Shown in pieces: positions 34,992-47,103 of a stretch of DNA of 64,000 nt (position 1 is its first letter; every line of letters begins with the position of its first letter). The notes below the pieces were generated by a model. The model saw nothing but the letters and a program-made list of their open reading frames with translations. It was not told where the DNA came from and ran no database searches. Origin of the DNA: Stereum hirsutum FP-91666 SS1. Taxonomy: Eukaryota; Basidiomycota; Agaricomycetes; Russulales; Stereaceae. The position numbers and the translations under genes are program-made. The DNA lies in the NCBI RefSeq assembly GCF_000264905.1, contig NW_006763142.1:1104597-1168596 (forward strand), read 5' to 3'.

Positions 34992-36691
34992 CTACAGACG
35001 ATGGCCTGGAACAGCCCAGAACAACAGCGTCAACGCCGTCACACAAGCCGCCACAAGTATCGATACCCAGACCGCCCTTCCGATGAGTAGCTTCTTGACA
35101 TACTCCTCCCGGATAGTAAGCGTCCGGAACGGCGTCGTCTCCGACTGGCCGAAGAAAACGAGGATGGGATCGAGCTCGTATTGGTGCGAGATGAGGAAGA
35201 GGATGGCGAACGTGAATGGGATAAAGAGCTGCAGGGATTCATTTGTTCAAAGTCAGAATTCGAAGGAAAAGGTAATGAGTGGGGGAGAGAACACTCACGA
35301 AGAACCGCTTCGCTTTCGGCTTGACGTCCAAAAAGACCAACGAAAACGCGACGGCCAACGCAATCCACAATATTATCAAACCCGCAACCAACCTCACCAG
35401 CGCACTAACAGGCGTCAGATTGCCAAACGCCTTTGCCCTCAAGAACCTCGGGAACGCATCCTGCTCCATCGCCCTAAAACAATACTCTTTCTGCGCATGG
35501 AACATATCCGGAACCTGAGCCATCAACGCCTGCTCCGTCGGTCCTCGGGGCTCCTGGGTCGAGCTGAGCGGGAAAGAGTGGATGCGGAGAGAAGGCGGGA
35601 GATAGATCTCGTGTGAATCATTCGCGCCGGGTGATGCGCCGGCGGGGGAGAGATAGCGAAGAAAGATGCGTTCCGCGGATTGGATGAGGTCGAGACGGGT
35701 GATAGCGGCAGAGCGGGGGATGATGGTGGGTGCTCGAGAGGCGCGTTTGTGGAAGAATGTGGGCGTGCGGCGGGTCAGTGAGAATGGCGTCGTGCTCCTC
35801 GGAGGGTCCTGCTCGCTGCCAACCATGGTCGCCGCATTTGGTGACATAAGTCGAGGATCTGGAGACGGACTGCGCGCCCCTCCACCATAACCACTAGTGC
35901 CACCGGTCTTCTCATCCGCGAGCATCTGTCGCTCGTGCTCTGCGAGCATGTCGTTCGTGGATGCCGTGCTCCGTTTGGTGCCATTGGGACCTGGTGCGAG
36001 ACCGACGACGGTGCCGTAGACCGAACCGCGGCGACGAGCATAGTCCCAGTATTGGGGCCAATCGTCTTTGATGGTACGACCTGATTTCCGAACGTCCTTG
36101 AAGTAGGCGCGGCAGAGGTTTTCATGCTGTTGTACATCGAGCCAGAAATCGAGAATGTCCTCTGCGCCTTCACGTTGCAGGAAAAGGCTGTAAATATACA
36201 CGTGTTAGCAGAATATTCATAATTCTATCATAAAGATGGATGGTAACAGTTATGGTTATCTCAAAGCCTCTTTGACATGAAGCATTATTCCTAACCATCT
36301 ACTGTGAAACTCTGTGTGGGGATACCCTGATCACGATGACTGGCCTTATAATGGCAGACGTAGCTTATCATGCCTTGCTGCAGCCACGAATTCCACCGTC
36401 ACAGAGATCGAGCTCAGACGCAAGCCACGATTAGAAGGTATCCTCAGCAAACGAGCATGGGGCCACTTCGCAAATCTAACTCTCCAAACACCATAGCAAC
36501 CAAGCATCTTCGCAGACCAGCCTAACCAGAGAACATGTCTCGATGTTAAGAAAGATAGATGATACGCACTAAAACATAAACAAATCCACCGGCGGTCGTG
36601 TCCTCCTCGACAACACCTCCGTGAACGAGGGCAACCTGTTCTTCCTGCTCGCGGCCCAATCGTCCATCTGCTGCTGACGTTCGTCCTCCAT
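34992..36691 (-). CDS. RAX1: RAX1-like RGS-domain membrane protein
   Basis: Three exons (36691-36570, 36187-35299, 35228-34992), 415 residues, frame closed. The first exon gives LPSFTEVLSRRTRPPVDLF, joined to FLQREGAEDILDFWLDVQQH, the start of an RGS fold. A Ser/Pro-rich insert follows, then the rest of the RGS domain (ERIFLRYL, FHAQKEYCFRAMEQDAFPRF). Three hydrophobic segments lie at the C-terminus (LVAGLIILWIALAVAFSLVF, FIPFTFAILFLI, WVSILVAACVTALTLLF). This architecture matches yeast Rax1, a plasma-membrane bud-site selection protein. It shares a 265-bp divergent promoter region with NDUFA2. Confidence 0.82.
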
Positions 36692-36956
36692 GCCGATAGA
36701 AACTTGATTATAGGAAGCCAGTTATGTTTTCGCCGTCGCCGCTGTGGCCGCCGACGAGCACCTAAGTGGAGAAGGAGTAAAGAGCGTAAAACGTGGGATA
36801 AATCCACACCCACAACATGCATGCCAACCCGACGTGCGAAAGCTGCCCGTCGCTGACATAACTCTCTCACGTTTCTCCGAGGCTCTGCGTGTTGCCTGAC
36901 GTCGCGGTCGACAAAGTCCACATTATTCTGAATACTCGAATCAGAACCAGGTCGAT
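36692..36956. promoter_or_regulatory. Divergent promoter region RAX1/NDUFA2
   Basis: Only 265 bp separate the two outward-facing start codons, so both core promoters must lie here. No specific factor site was identified. Confidence 0.6.
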
Positions 36957-37390
36957 ATGTCGTTTGCTAGAGCATTCTCACCTGCCTTGCGCGAAGTCCG
37001 TATCCTCTGCTCTCAGTCGGGTACCGCCTCCGCCGGTACACGGTGCGCTCAACATGCTCTATCCTTTTGTATGAGGTTCTGACCTACATTTGAATATTGG
37101 ATTTATATCCCTCTTGTGCTCCAATGCTACTGCGGAGCAGGCAATTCATCCAGACGAACTACTCTACCATTAAACAACACAACCCAGACCTGCCAATCCT
37201 GATTAGGGAAGCGAAGGATACGCCAGCACGGGCATTTGCACGTTATGGTACGTTTCTTTCTTTGATTTTATCATGTTCATACTCAAGTGGTGTCGTGGTA
37301 TGTGTAGAGCTTGGTGTGGAGAAGCATGTAGAGTTGGACGGCCTTTCGTCCAAAGATGTAGAGTCGAAGATTTCGACGCTGTTCGCATAG
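36957..37390 (+). CDS. NDUFA2: NADH:ubiquinone oxidoreductase B8 subunit
   Basis: Three exons (36957-37042, 37141-37247, 37308-37390), 91 residues, frame closed. It begins MSFARAFSPALREVRIL; SGTASAGTRQFI and NPDLPILIREA are the hallmark of the NDUFA2/NI8M family with its thioredoxin-like fold. It is an accessory subunit of the matrix arm of complex I in the mitochondrial inner membrane. The length matches the family. Confidence 0.9.
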
Positions 37391-38348
37391 GTGGCGGAGT
37401 ATTGCACGCAATATATAATTCTGGGGCATGAACATTCTGGAGCCATCGCTTGATATATTCTGGTGGACATAGACCAGGTCAGTCACCCCCGATCCCCTCC
37501 AGGCCCTACCTTCAAGACAGATGCACCTTACGCCAACTCGCGGTACACGACTCTTTGGCATCTCAGGAACGCTCTCGTGATCTGTCTTAGTGTTGTCTTC
37601 TGTTATCCAATGCCTCGTCTTGTGGGTTGCTTTATGTTTGTGTAACGACATTGCCGTAGAATGGGCCACAGCAGGCTCGTCCAACCTCCGAGATTGTACG
37701 ATCGTCGACTACGCCTGTTCGGGAGGCGCAACTTTTATCACCTCCACAAGGAGTTATTGAGTCACTACTTGCTCAACCGTCTACCACTTGTTCCACCCCG
37801 ATGCGTTACCGAGGTCCATATATTCATAGCCTGCGTAAGGCAAGTAAAGTATGGCGTCAAAGATCCTCTATGTTCGTAGCAGGCTCGGCCATCGGGCAAG
37901 ACTTTTGTCTGCCTACATCCAGAGAACATTCGGGGAAGCTACACTACGCCGACGTCGATGTTTGGAATGTTCACACCATACTCGGTCATGCTATTGTTCA
38001 GTTGAACCATCTATAGAATTCAGGTCTTCTTGGCATCATGTTATCGTCGCGCTATGTAGGAAGGCCAACTATACTTCGCCGCAAAACATCACCTTATTCT
38101 TCAGTCTCTGCGCCCGGTCATGGTAAGCTTTGGCTCTACACCCGAGTCATGGGCCCAGTAACTGATGGTGGCTGACTTCCCTGGCCTATCAGTCTCTACG
38201 CACGTCCTTCAACATCAACTCGGGCTGAACCCACTCGACCGAGCCATACACCCGCAAGACCAAGTATAAAATGACCACACAAATGACCTCTACTTCTCAC
38301 CATTCCCTCTCTCGTTCAACCTCCGGCTTCATCTAATTCTACTGAGGA
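37391..38348. other. Intergenic, no gene seen
   Basis: Between NDUFA2 and NmrA-like gene 2. Short frames only. Confidence 0.5.
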
Positions 38349-39867
38349 ATGTCAACAAAATCGATCCTCGTCATCGGTGCCACAGGCGCCCAAGGTCTCG
38401 CCGTCATCGATGCTCTCCTTGCCCCATCGACCGACGGGTCGCCTTTACCTTATGCCGTCCGAGCTCTGACTCGTGACCCAAAAAGTCGACGTGCGCAGAG
38501 TCTCAAAGCCAAGGGCGTCGAATTAGCACAATGTAAGGCGTTCCACCCATCCGTTCAGATATATCTTCGCCCGGCTTCAATCCACGCCTTTCTCACTATC
38601 TTTCATGATCGTTCATTCAATAGGCAATACGGACGACTTGGACTCTGTCGAAGCGGCGCTCAAAGGCGTTTATGGCGCCTGGGTTAACGTGGATAGTTTT
38701 ACGGTTGGTGAGATGAAGGAGATGTGGTCGGGCATGAGGATTTTCGAGTTGGCGAAGAAGCTTGGGGTCACACATTACGTCTGGAGTAGCCTTGAGTATA
38801 TAACCAAGGTATTTCCATCTATCACCTCCATCAATCCAGAGCACTGATCTTATGATTTATTGTGCTGATCATAGTTGGGAGGATACGACGAGAAGTACCG
38901 AACCGACCATTACAACGCCAAAGGCCGAGTCGCAGACTGGATGAAAGCCCAACCTTCCATCGTTAGTGATACCGATATGTCTTGGTCTTCCGTCTCCACG
39001 GGTCCGTACATGGACACCCTCGTCGTACGTGCTCTGCCCCATCCATCGGTCGTCAACTCTGCCCAGCCCACACATAGAATAAACCTACTGATATGCACCA
39101 TTGCATACATATAGGAGGTATTCGCACCTACGCAACGCCCCGACGGCACCTTCGTCTTCGCCGCTCCCCTCGGTTCCGGCCACGTCCCGCTTATCGCACT
39201 GGCTGACATCGGATTTTTCGCGAGATATACATTCGATAACCGAGACTTGACGAGCGCAAAAGATTTGGAAATCGCGAGTGAGGTTATAGGATGGGATGAT
39301 TTGGTGAAGACATTTGAGAAGGTGACAGGGCTAAAGGCCGTCTACAAACGTCTGGATATCAATGAATGGTCTGTTTTTACTTCATTTGTGTTCCTTTCGT
39401 TATCGATATTCTGACCTGACCTGCCATCTTGACCAGGCTCGACCTTTTCTTGGACCCGGACCAGCCCGTGGCGGCGGACCGCGTCAAGGGTGACGGAACG
39501 ACGACGTTCAGGCAGAACTTCACGGGGTGGTGGAGTACGTATGTTCCTGTTGAGATTACTACGGCCCTCGACGTTGATCGCATTTCTTTTCTCGTGTCCA
39601 GACATCTACAAAGACGACATCCTGCAGAAGGACATGTCTTGGATTCGGGCCGTGCACCCTAACGGATATACCGTTGAGAGGTCAGTTCGCCACATCCATC
39701 GTCTATATCCCTGCAGTATCCATGTATCAGGTTCTGACTGTCACGATATCGTTGGGTATAGGTGGATGAGGGAGAATAATTACCGTGGGGAGTTCAAAGG
39801 CGTCTTGAAGCGTAAAGAGGATGCGAAGGGGCCTATGTTCAATCCTGAGAAGTTAACCGCTATCTGA
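38349..39867 (+). CDS. NmrA-like NAD(P)-binding protein 2
   Basis: Seven exons (38349-38532, 38624-38808, 38875-39024, 39115-39368, 39437-39534, 39602-39680, 39762-39867), 351 residues, frame closed. The N-terminus SILVIGATGAQGLAVIDALL holds the dinucleotide-binding loop. Later blocks (GYDEKYRTDHYNAKGRVADW, VFAAPLGSGHVPLIALADIG) track the paralogue at 17783-19261 throughout. Exons 1-6 are the same length as in that paralogue and all six introns have the same phase; only the last exon differs (106 against 121 nt). Probable NAD(P)-dependent reductase or redox-responsive regulator; substrate unknown. Confidence 0.88.
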
Positions 39868-40476
39868 TTAGTTGCAGCTTTCAAGCTGCCCTCCGTCTAA
39901 TCCTTCAAGGCGCTTTCGGGCGTTGCGCCTACCTGTCAGTTTTCTGCCTTACATACTCATAGACTGTGAGATGCACTGCCAACGCATCTGGTTTGGAGTT
40001 CTGTGTATTAGGTGTTGCTGCTCTGTTGTGTATTCAATGATTTCGGAGTGTATGTTTTGATTGCTCGTGAGTACTGCTAGAGCAATGCATCGATGGTTCA
40101 TGTTGGGTGCCATTCAGTTCTGTGTGGCGCAGTGGGCCACAGTCTACGGTTACCAAGCAACGACGCGGCGCGGCGCGTCGCGCCTTTCCAACCTCCAACC
40201 AACTTCATTCTTTCGAACCTGTAAGCACCACTTTCTCGACGGGCTGATTATATGCGCCAAAAGTGATAGTATGTAAGCTCCTAAGAACCACACGCTATCG
40301 CTACTAATTGTGATGCTCAGAAACAAACAAACTGCTTATTGAGAGCCGTACTAGTCAACCTAATAACCATTGCTCTGAGGGCGAAGACGTCTCATAACTA
40401 TCGGTGAGGAGAAATTAGGGCAAGTTCCACTGCCGCTGGTGGGCTAATGTTCAGCTCTTTATTAGTATCGTCAAAT
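39868..40476. other. Intergenic between NmrA-like 2 and F-box 2
   Basis: No gene seen. The spacing is close to that in the inverted copy of the gene pair (576 bp). Confidence 0.5.
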
Positions 40477-42273
40477 ATGCCCAATGTAACTCTCGCCAGC
40501 GACGGCAGCCATATCAATCTTCCCTGCAACACACTGGCGCCGGCTCATCGCATCGCAGATGAAACCCTCATCCAAATATTTTGTTATCATACCCCACAAA
40601 ACGATATCGCTGTTTCCGCGCCGAAGGACGGTTATGGTTCCGATACTTGGCTCAACATAATCCACGTCTGTCGAAGGTGGAGAGCTGTCGCGATCGGCTT
40701 TCCAGCGTGGTGGACCAATATCATCACCGTTGATCCCGACCTGACCAACTTCATGCTCGAAAATTCACAACCTATGCCCATCACTCTCGATGTCGACGTC
40801 TCTCCTTTACGGGGAAAGGCCAGCTATGCGCGTCGACTCGTGAAGGCTAATCTTCCACGTATTCGGACTCTGCGGATAGGTGGGGATCGCCGTAGTATGA
40901 ACATAAAGCGGGTTCTGGAGGTCCTCGTACAGTGTGGGACTCCTGTCCTTCACGAGATCCAAATCTATGACGGAGGCATACACTACGACGACGACAGCCT
41001 TCCTCTTCCCAAGGACGTCTTCCCTACAGCCCTCAGAGTCCCATCGTTATACCTCAAGTACTGCCATGTCACCTCTGGCTCGGAAGCCTTCTTATCTCAT
41101 CTCACCTCCCTTACCATGGAAGGCCCTATCAACGATATTTACGACACGCTTCGTTGCACCAAGGCGCTCACATTTGCTCACCTGAAGTCTACCGAGACGA
41201 TAGAGGACTTCGATATCAGCATCGATGCCATGTCATGGCAAGGTACATTTCGAATCGTAGATCTCCCTCGACTTCGTCACCTCCACTTCCATGGACCCGT
41301 CGCATCATACACAGAGTTGGCAAAGTATACTTCTTTCCCCTTGGATGTCATCGTCACTTTGGACCTAAAGTTCGAGCGTAATCGCCAATACGGCGATCAT
41401 GTGCGCCAAATGGAAGTAGAACTCCCCATTCTGCTCAAACATCTCGAGAATCGTTTCAAACGTCGCCAGGATGAGCTTGGGCTACCCTTCCGAAAGCTCC
41501 ATCTAGAGCTCGAGGTCGGCCCCAGATATCAAGGCGTCACGATATCTGCCTTCTCCGGTCAGCCAGACGAACGTTTACCACGCGACGGTATCCTCACAGC
41601 AAGGTGGCGCGATCGGACGGCTGATTTGCATCTTCGGGTTGGGTGGAACAATGTCCTGTCGAAACTTGATATCGACGATATTCACGAAGTCGCTCGACAG
41701 CTCTGTCGTCGCCTCCCGCTGGCGGAGGTCACCCACCTGGGCGTATGCGGTGCCGATCCTTCCTATCTCCCGTGGTGGCCATCGACGTTCGAGCAGATCC
41801 GCGACATAGAAAAACTCGCGATCAACGGCAATCGGACAGTTTTCATCGTATCCCAAATTATCAAAGGCGATTTCCCAGTCCGTTACGCTGGAAAGTACTA
41901 TAATCATGGAAGGATCCCAAACGGTCTCTTGACGGAAGATTCTTTGCGCGAATGGACTTCTCAGTTCAAGAACCTTCGCGATATCACGGTTGAGTTCACT
42001 TCGCATTTCGGTAGGACCATGGATGAAATGACGGACGGCATCATCCCGGCTCTTGAGAGTAGGGAGAGGGCTGACCTCCCTCGTTTGCGGTCACTCACCA
42101 TACATGACTGTGATGTTACAATGCGAACGGTGCAAATTTTGGAGAAATTGGCGGACAAGGTAGTGTGGGACAAGAAGGGGAAGGGGATGCAGGATCTTAA
42201 CTGTATCAGCATCGAGAGAGAAAACCGTCTCAGGGAGCAGCGCTTGCTTGCAGAGGCGGAAGGGGAAGAATAG
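40477..42273 (+). CDS. F-box protein 2
   Basis: Single open frame. I start at the second ATG (MPNVTLASDG), which aligns best with the paralogue; the upstream in-frame ATG at 40447 would add ten residues. The F-box-like block is RIADETLIQIFCYH followed by DTWLNIIHVCRRWRAVAIG and WWTNII. The remainder is a leucine-rich-like substrate-recognition region with FKNLRDITVEF and LPRLRSLTIHDCDVT near the end. A likely SCF ubiquitin ligase adaptor with unknown target. Paralogous to 15504-17207 and, like it, just downstream of an NmrA-like gene. Confidence 0.8.
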   Translation: MPNVTLASDGSHINLPCNTLAPAHRIADETLIQIFCYHTPQNDIAVSAPKDGYGSDTWLNIIHVCRRWRAVAIGFPAWWTNIITVDPDLTNFMLENSQPMPITLDVDVSPLRGKASYARRLVKANLPRIRTLRIGGDRRSMNIKRVLEVLVQCGTPVLHEIQIYDGGIHYDDDSLPLPKDVFPTALRVPSLYLKYCHVTSGSEAFLSHLTSLTMEGPINDIYDTLRCTKALTFAHLKSTETIEDFDISIDAMSWQGTFRIVDLPRLRHLHFHGPVASYTELAKYTSFPLDVIVTLDLKFERNRQYGDHVRQMEVELPILLKHLENRFKRRQDELGLPFRKLHLELEVGPRYQGVTISAFSGQPDERLPRDGILTARWRDRTADLHLRVGWNNVLSKLDIDDIHEVARQLCRRLPLAEVTHLGVCGADPSYLPWWPSTFEQIRDIEKLAINGNRTVFIVSQIIKGDFPVRYAGKYYNHGRIPNGLLTEDSLREWTSQFKNLRDITVEFTSHFGRTMDEMTDGIIPALESRERADLPRLRSLTIHDCDVTMRTVQILEKLADKVVWDKKGKGMQDLNCISIERENRLREQRLLAEAEGEE

Positions 42274-42749
42274 TCGAATAGAGTAAACGCTTGCTTGTCT
42301 AACGAAGACTTTGAATTGGTTTCCAAGACTGATGACGGAGCAATTTGCGATTTAGAGCCACCCAGTGTGTCTACCAGTGCATGGCGGCCTGCAATGGGCG
42401 AGTTCATTGTCCATGTCATGGCCCAGCCGGAAAATCTAAATTCAAATTGGATCAGACTTCCAGACGGCAAACGCCGCTGCGCGAACAAAAACATCCCACT
42501 CTTCGAGTTGTTTGCTCAAAACCTGTTCGGAGGACATAGGTTCGACATAGACCGACGTTTTACAAACATACTCCTCGGGGTATTTACTCATTGGACAAGG
42601 CGATTTGCTGTCCAAGACAGCGCACTGACTGACGAAATCGCAGATTCCTGATTCCCGAAAGGTCAGTCGATCTTACTACTGTCAGAAGATGAGCCCTTTT
42701 TTCCTCACATGAACTGTTTGATCTCGAACCTATATTGAAGGATAGCTTC
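42274..42749. other. Region upstream of the TPR-CHAT gene with an orphan open frame
   Basis: An open frame ending at 42651 (first ATG 42394, MGEFIVHVMAQPENL) looks coding-like. A donor in it (GGG|GTATTT near 42579) could join in frame to the TPR-CHAT frame at 42741, making it an upstream exon. This is not supported by any recognised domain. Confidence 0.3.
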
Positions 42750-45700
42750 ATGTCTGATGACACAGAAGACCTCGATGGCGCTGTTACTGCAGCAAGGAGG
42801 GCCTTAGACGCATCTTCCACCCCCGACTCGCAAGACTCTGGTGAGCAAAATATTCCCAATCAAGCATACCTGGATCGTATTCTGGACCTATCCATGGCTT
42901 TATCCTCGCGATATGACCGCTTTGGATCCTACGAGGATCTGCAAGAGTCGCTTTCCCTGGAGCTGAAGGTTGTAAAGATGCTACCCGAAGATCACGCAGA
43001 CCGCCCGCTCTATCTCCACAACTTATCCCAGTCCTTGCTTTCTGCCCATACCGACCGCTTCACGATCAGCTGGGATGAATATCCTCAGTCTGATATTTTG
43101 GACGTGGCTGTTAGCTTCTCGCGACTTGCCGTCAATAGCGCTGGTCCGAACCACACAAGTCTCCCACTTTACTGTCACGGGTTGAGCGGCGCACTCACCA
43201 TCCGCTTCCAGGATCGAAATGGCAACCAAGATGTTATAGATGATGCTGTCGCTGCATCTTATAGTGCTGTTAGCAGTATGAGCGAAGATCTCCAAACTCA
43301 CGCCACATATTGTTTGGGTCTGACTCGCGCATTATCCGCTCGTTTTGCTAGGTTTGGTGACCAGTTTGATCTGGAACAAGCAATCGACTTCTCACGGATT
43401 GCCTACGAGGCCTTTGACTCTTCGTCTACTCCCCGATCTGCAGCTGCGTCGACCCTCGGAAAAGAGCTAATGTCACGGTATGGCTATTCTGGCGACTCTC
43501 AGGATATGGAGGAAGCCATCGAAGTTCTCTCGCGAGCTGTTGCTGAAACACCAGACGACCATCCATCCTCCCAGTCACGCCATCTAAATTTGGGTAATGC
43601 TCTCATGAGCCATTACAAGCGATACGGGGATCGCGTACACGCTTCACATGCCTTGAACCATCTCATCGCTGCTCGAGACGGACGCAACGAGCGAATATCA
43701 CTGCTTGCCTTTTCTTCCCTTGGCGCTTTACACCAGACTTTATACGAGAATGGCAGTGGCGAGGACAATGCAGTCGAAGCAGTGCAATGCGCTCGCAACG
43801 CCCTCACGCTGCTCGAAGCCCGTCCGCATTCGTCTTCGGACAGTGTCTTCTACCAGGACCGATTGAGCGATACTCTACTCACTCTCTACGACTCCACGAA
43901 GCAGGAGACATGGCTACACGAGGCCATTGGGCATTCCTACGGAGCTGTAGCAGCTTGCCCCGAAGACCGTCCAGAGCGCTCTTCATATCTCGCTACTTTG
44001 GGGCTGACGTATTACATGCGTTCGCAGACCGCTTCTGCAGATGCGGAGGACGACCTCTCGAAGTCGGTGAGGTACCTTCGGGAGTCTATGACTGCGATGG
44101 ATTCCCACAATTCCCGTCTCCCTCAGGTGTCCACCAACTTCGCTCGTGCGCTGCTTGCTCTCGACGACGCTAGACGCGCTGTCAAAACAGACTCTGACAG
44201 CCTAACAGGGGAGGCGCTGATCGAGAAGGCTTACGACCATTACCGACGCGTTGTGTCTTCTATGACCGCGCCACCATTGGTCCGTATAGATGCTGCACAA
44301 CAATGGACAACCCACGCTCAGGCCAACAACCGGATCGCGATCTCACTCGAAGCGTATCAGCTTGCCTTGGACCTCATCCCTGAGGCTCTCTGGATAGGTG
44401 TTGATTTCACCATGCGCGTTCAGGCTGCTTCGAGGGTAACCACGCTCGCTGGGGATGCAGCGGCATGTGCCATATCATCCGGAAATCTACCTCTTGCTAT
44501 TGAGTGGCTCGAAGGAAGAAGGAGTATTCTATGGCAGGAAATGTACCAGACTAGTCGACAAAGAGTCGACTTGGATGCTTTGCGAATAGTAGACGAAGCT
44601 TTGGCCGATCAGATTTCCACCTCTGCGGAAATGATTGAGAATGGATCTATGCGGCGTAATCAACGAGGATTCAACATCCTCGATAAGGACGGTTTTCCTA
44701 CTGTCGGGGTGATGGACGACATAAGTCGGCGTCAACGGGATGCTGCGAACGAGTGGCCTGCTCTCCTCGGAAAGGTGCGGAAGCTACCAGGATTTGAACA
44801 TTTTCTGTTACCACTGTCCTTCGACCACCTTCGTCAAGCTGCTAGGAACGGGCCTGTTGTCTTCCTGAATGGAACTCAGTTCCGATGCGATGCCTTAATC
44901 CTCCTTCCTGACTCCGTGGATGCGCGCCTGGTGGAAATTCAGGCGAGCTACGAGGCCGTATTGGCGATAGCCTTGAAATTTGTCCAAATAGACAAGTTGC
45001 CGGGAAGAGGATCACGACCTCATAGGCCACCAGGGTCCAATCCAGAGGATGTGCTTCGCCGGGTCCTCGAGTTTTGCTGGATCCATGTCGTGCAGCCGCT
45101 TATCCGCGTCTTGGACGAGGTATGTCTGCATCTGTCTTGACGCTCGCGATCAGGACTGACTGCCTTTATCAGATACAACCAATCCCACCTCGTACCAAAC
45201 GCCGCATATGGTGGTGCTGCAGCGGTCCTTTCACTTCATTGCCACTTCATGCAGCTGGCATCTACACCGAGAGGTCGCAAGTCCAATCGATATCCAACGC
45301 CATGGATCTCCTGATATCCTCTTATGTACCGACGCTGGCAACTCTCCTTCCCAAACCCACACATCATCAAACACTCAGTTCACCCGCAATCCTTGTTGTA
45401 GCCGTCCCAAATGCCCCGAATGCTTCCTCAATTCCTAACACTCTCATTGAACTTCGTCTCATCAAGGAAATCGTCCCGAAGTCGACGCCTCTCCTCTCCC
45501 TCGAATCCTCAGAAGCCACGATCTCCGCTTTTACTACCGCACTTCATTCCCATTCGGTCGTCCACCTAGCCTGTCACGGTCGACAGAATGCCCTACAACA
45601 GGACGTTCTCAAGAGCGCACTAATACTGCACGATGGCCCTTTACAGCTCTCGGAACTGATTCAGACTCCCCTACCTCACGCCGAATTCGCCTTCCTTTCG

Positions 45701-46084
45701 GCCTGCGAAAGCGCGACGGGGGAAACGACACTTATGGACGAAGGGTTACACCTTGCGGGTGGAATGTTATTTATGGGCTTTAGGGGCGTTGTGGCGACGT
45801 TGTGGGGCGTCTGGGATAGGGATGGGCCGATCGTGGCGAGGGCCTTTTATGAAAGGCTTTCTGAACTTCCTTCGTCAAGTTCAAAGAACGAAGTCGGTTC
45901 TGACTCGAATGCGTCATCAGGGTTGAACGATGCAAACTCGGAGGGAGGGGGAGGTGGGATAGGTCACGAAGGGGGACTGGATGGGACTCTGGCGGCTGAG
46001 GGTTTGAACGATGCGGTTCGGGTTCTTCGTGATTCGGGTGTGTCTTTGCTTCGTTGGGTCCCTTTTGTTCATCTAGGTGTTTGA
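42750..46084 (+). CDS. TPR-CHAT protein (caspase-like clan CD peptidase domain)
   Basis: Two exons (42750-45119, 45173-46084), 1093 residues from the first ATG (MSDDTEDLDGAV); an upstream exon is possible. The N-terminal two thirds is an array of degenerate tetratricopeptide-like repeats, about 45-60 residues apart, recurring as ALSSRYDRFGSYEDLQESL, ALSARFARFGDQFDLEQAI and ELMSRYGYSGDSQDMEEAI. The C-terminal CHAT domain starts near FTSLPLHAAG and has the two catalytic elements: HLACHG (His) and FLSACESATG (Cys). It ends in a Gly-rich insert and RDSGVSLLRWVPFVH. CHAT domains are caspase/separase-related cysteine peptidases; TPRs usually sense a partner. Fungal substrates are not known. A metacaspase gene lies next downstream on the same strand. 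Confidence 0.87.
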
Positions 46085-47103
46085 TTGTGCCAGCGTCCGC
46101 CAGTACAACGTTTTGGCAAACTTCCATCCTGGCTGCTTTCTATAGGTTGCTGACACCTTCCAGTCTTTATCCATCGTTATACCGTTTTCCCATTTGAGGT
46201 ATGATCATACAGCTGATCTTCTTTTGCGCCGTCGTCGTATGTTCAAGCGTTAAGCTCGCTATCGCCTGATCATTAATTAAATCGTTTGGGTATAACATTG
46301 GCGGCAACTCAAAGATGCCGCTGTATCCAAGCCTTAAGAGGCAAACAGCTGTTGGTTATATGGTTTCATGTGAGTGAGCGGAAAGTCTTGCGCCGGGCAG
46401 GCAGCGCAGCTGACGCCTAACGACTCAAAAAACCTGCTTGGGCGCCAGGCGCGAAGTTAGCCCTGATGCACTGACTCGATACTGCGTATCGTCGACAAAG
46501 GCGTAGTGAAACTCAGGGTACCATGTTTCAGTTTTGTATCAGTTTTGAAGGGGCCGTGCATGGATGTAGGAACTCAAACGGTTTGCAAACGGTGCGCCAC
46601 AGTGACACGGAGAATGAAGACACTCGTCCGGACGGGGTGTCCGGTCCGAGGGCAAAGAGGCACTGAAACGGAGATTTATTCCAGATCTGAGTCATTTTGG
46701 CATCATAAATGATTGAATGGTCCGATGATGGCTGTGCCAAGAAAGGAACAGTGTCACTTTTCCTCCGGGGCCTTCAACGCCGTAACAACTTGTCTCGTCT
46801 TTTGACCGCTCTTGTTCACGAACACCCATCTCTGTCTACTATCTTTTGTACGGCGAACACCAAACAGTCCATCTCTGCTTGCTCTTGTATTATTTGGGCC
46901 ACAATACGCCGATAGTCTCGTTATCCGAAAGAAATAACGTCAATCTCACGGAACGATCTTCTGGTCGGAGGCAGTTTCTTTACGAACTTCATCGACTTCA
47001 TTTTTGACGGACTCTACACGGAACCACATTTTTGTTTGACAGTATCCAAGTAGCTCCACCAGTTTCACGCCGCTCGTCGAGCTAGAATCTTATACTACTC
47101 AAG
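46085..47103. other. 1-kb intergenic, no gene seen
   Basis: Separates the TPR-CHAT and metacaspase genes; should include the metacaspase promoter. No gene or structured RNA was recognised. Confidence 0.5.
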
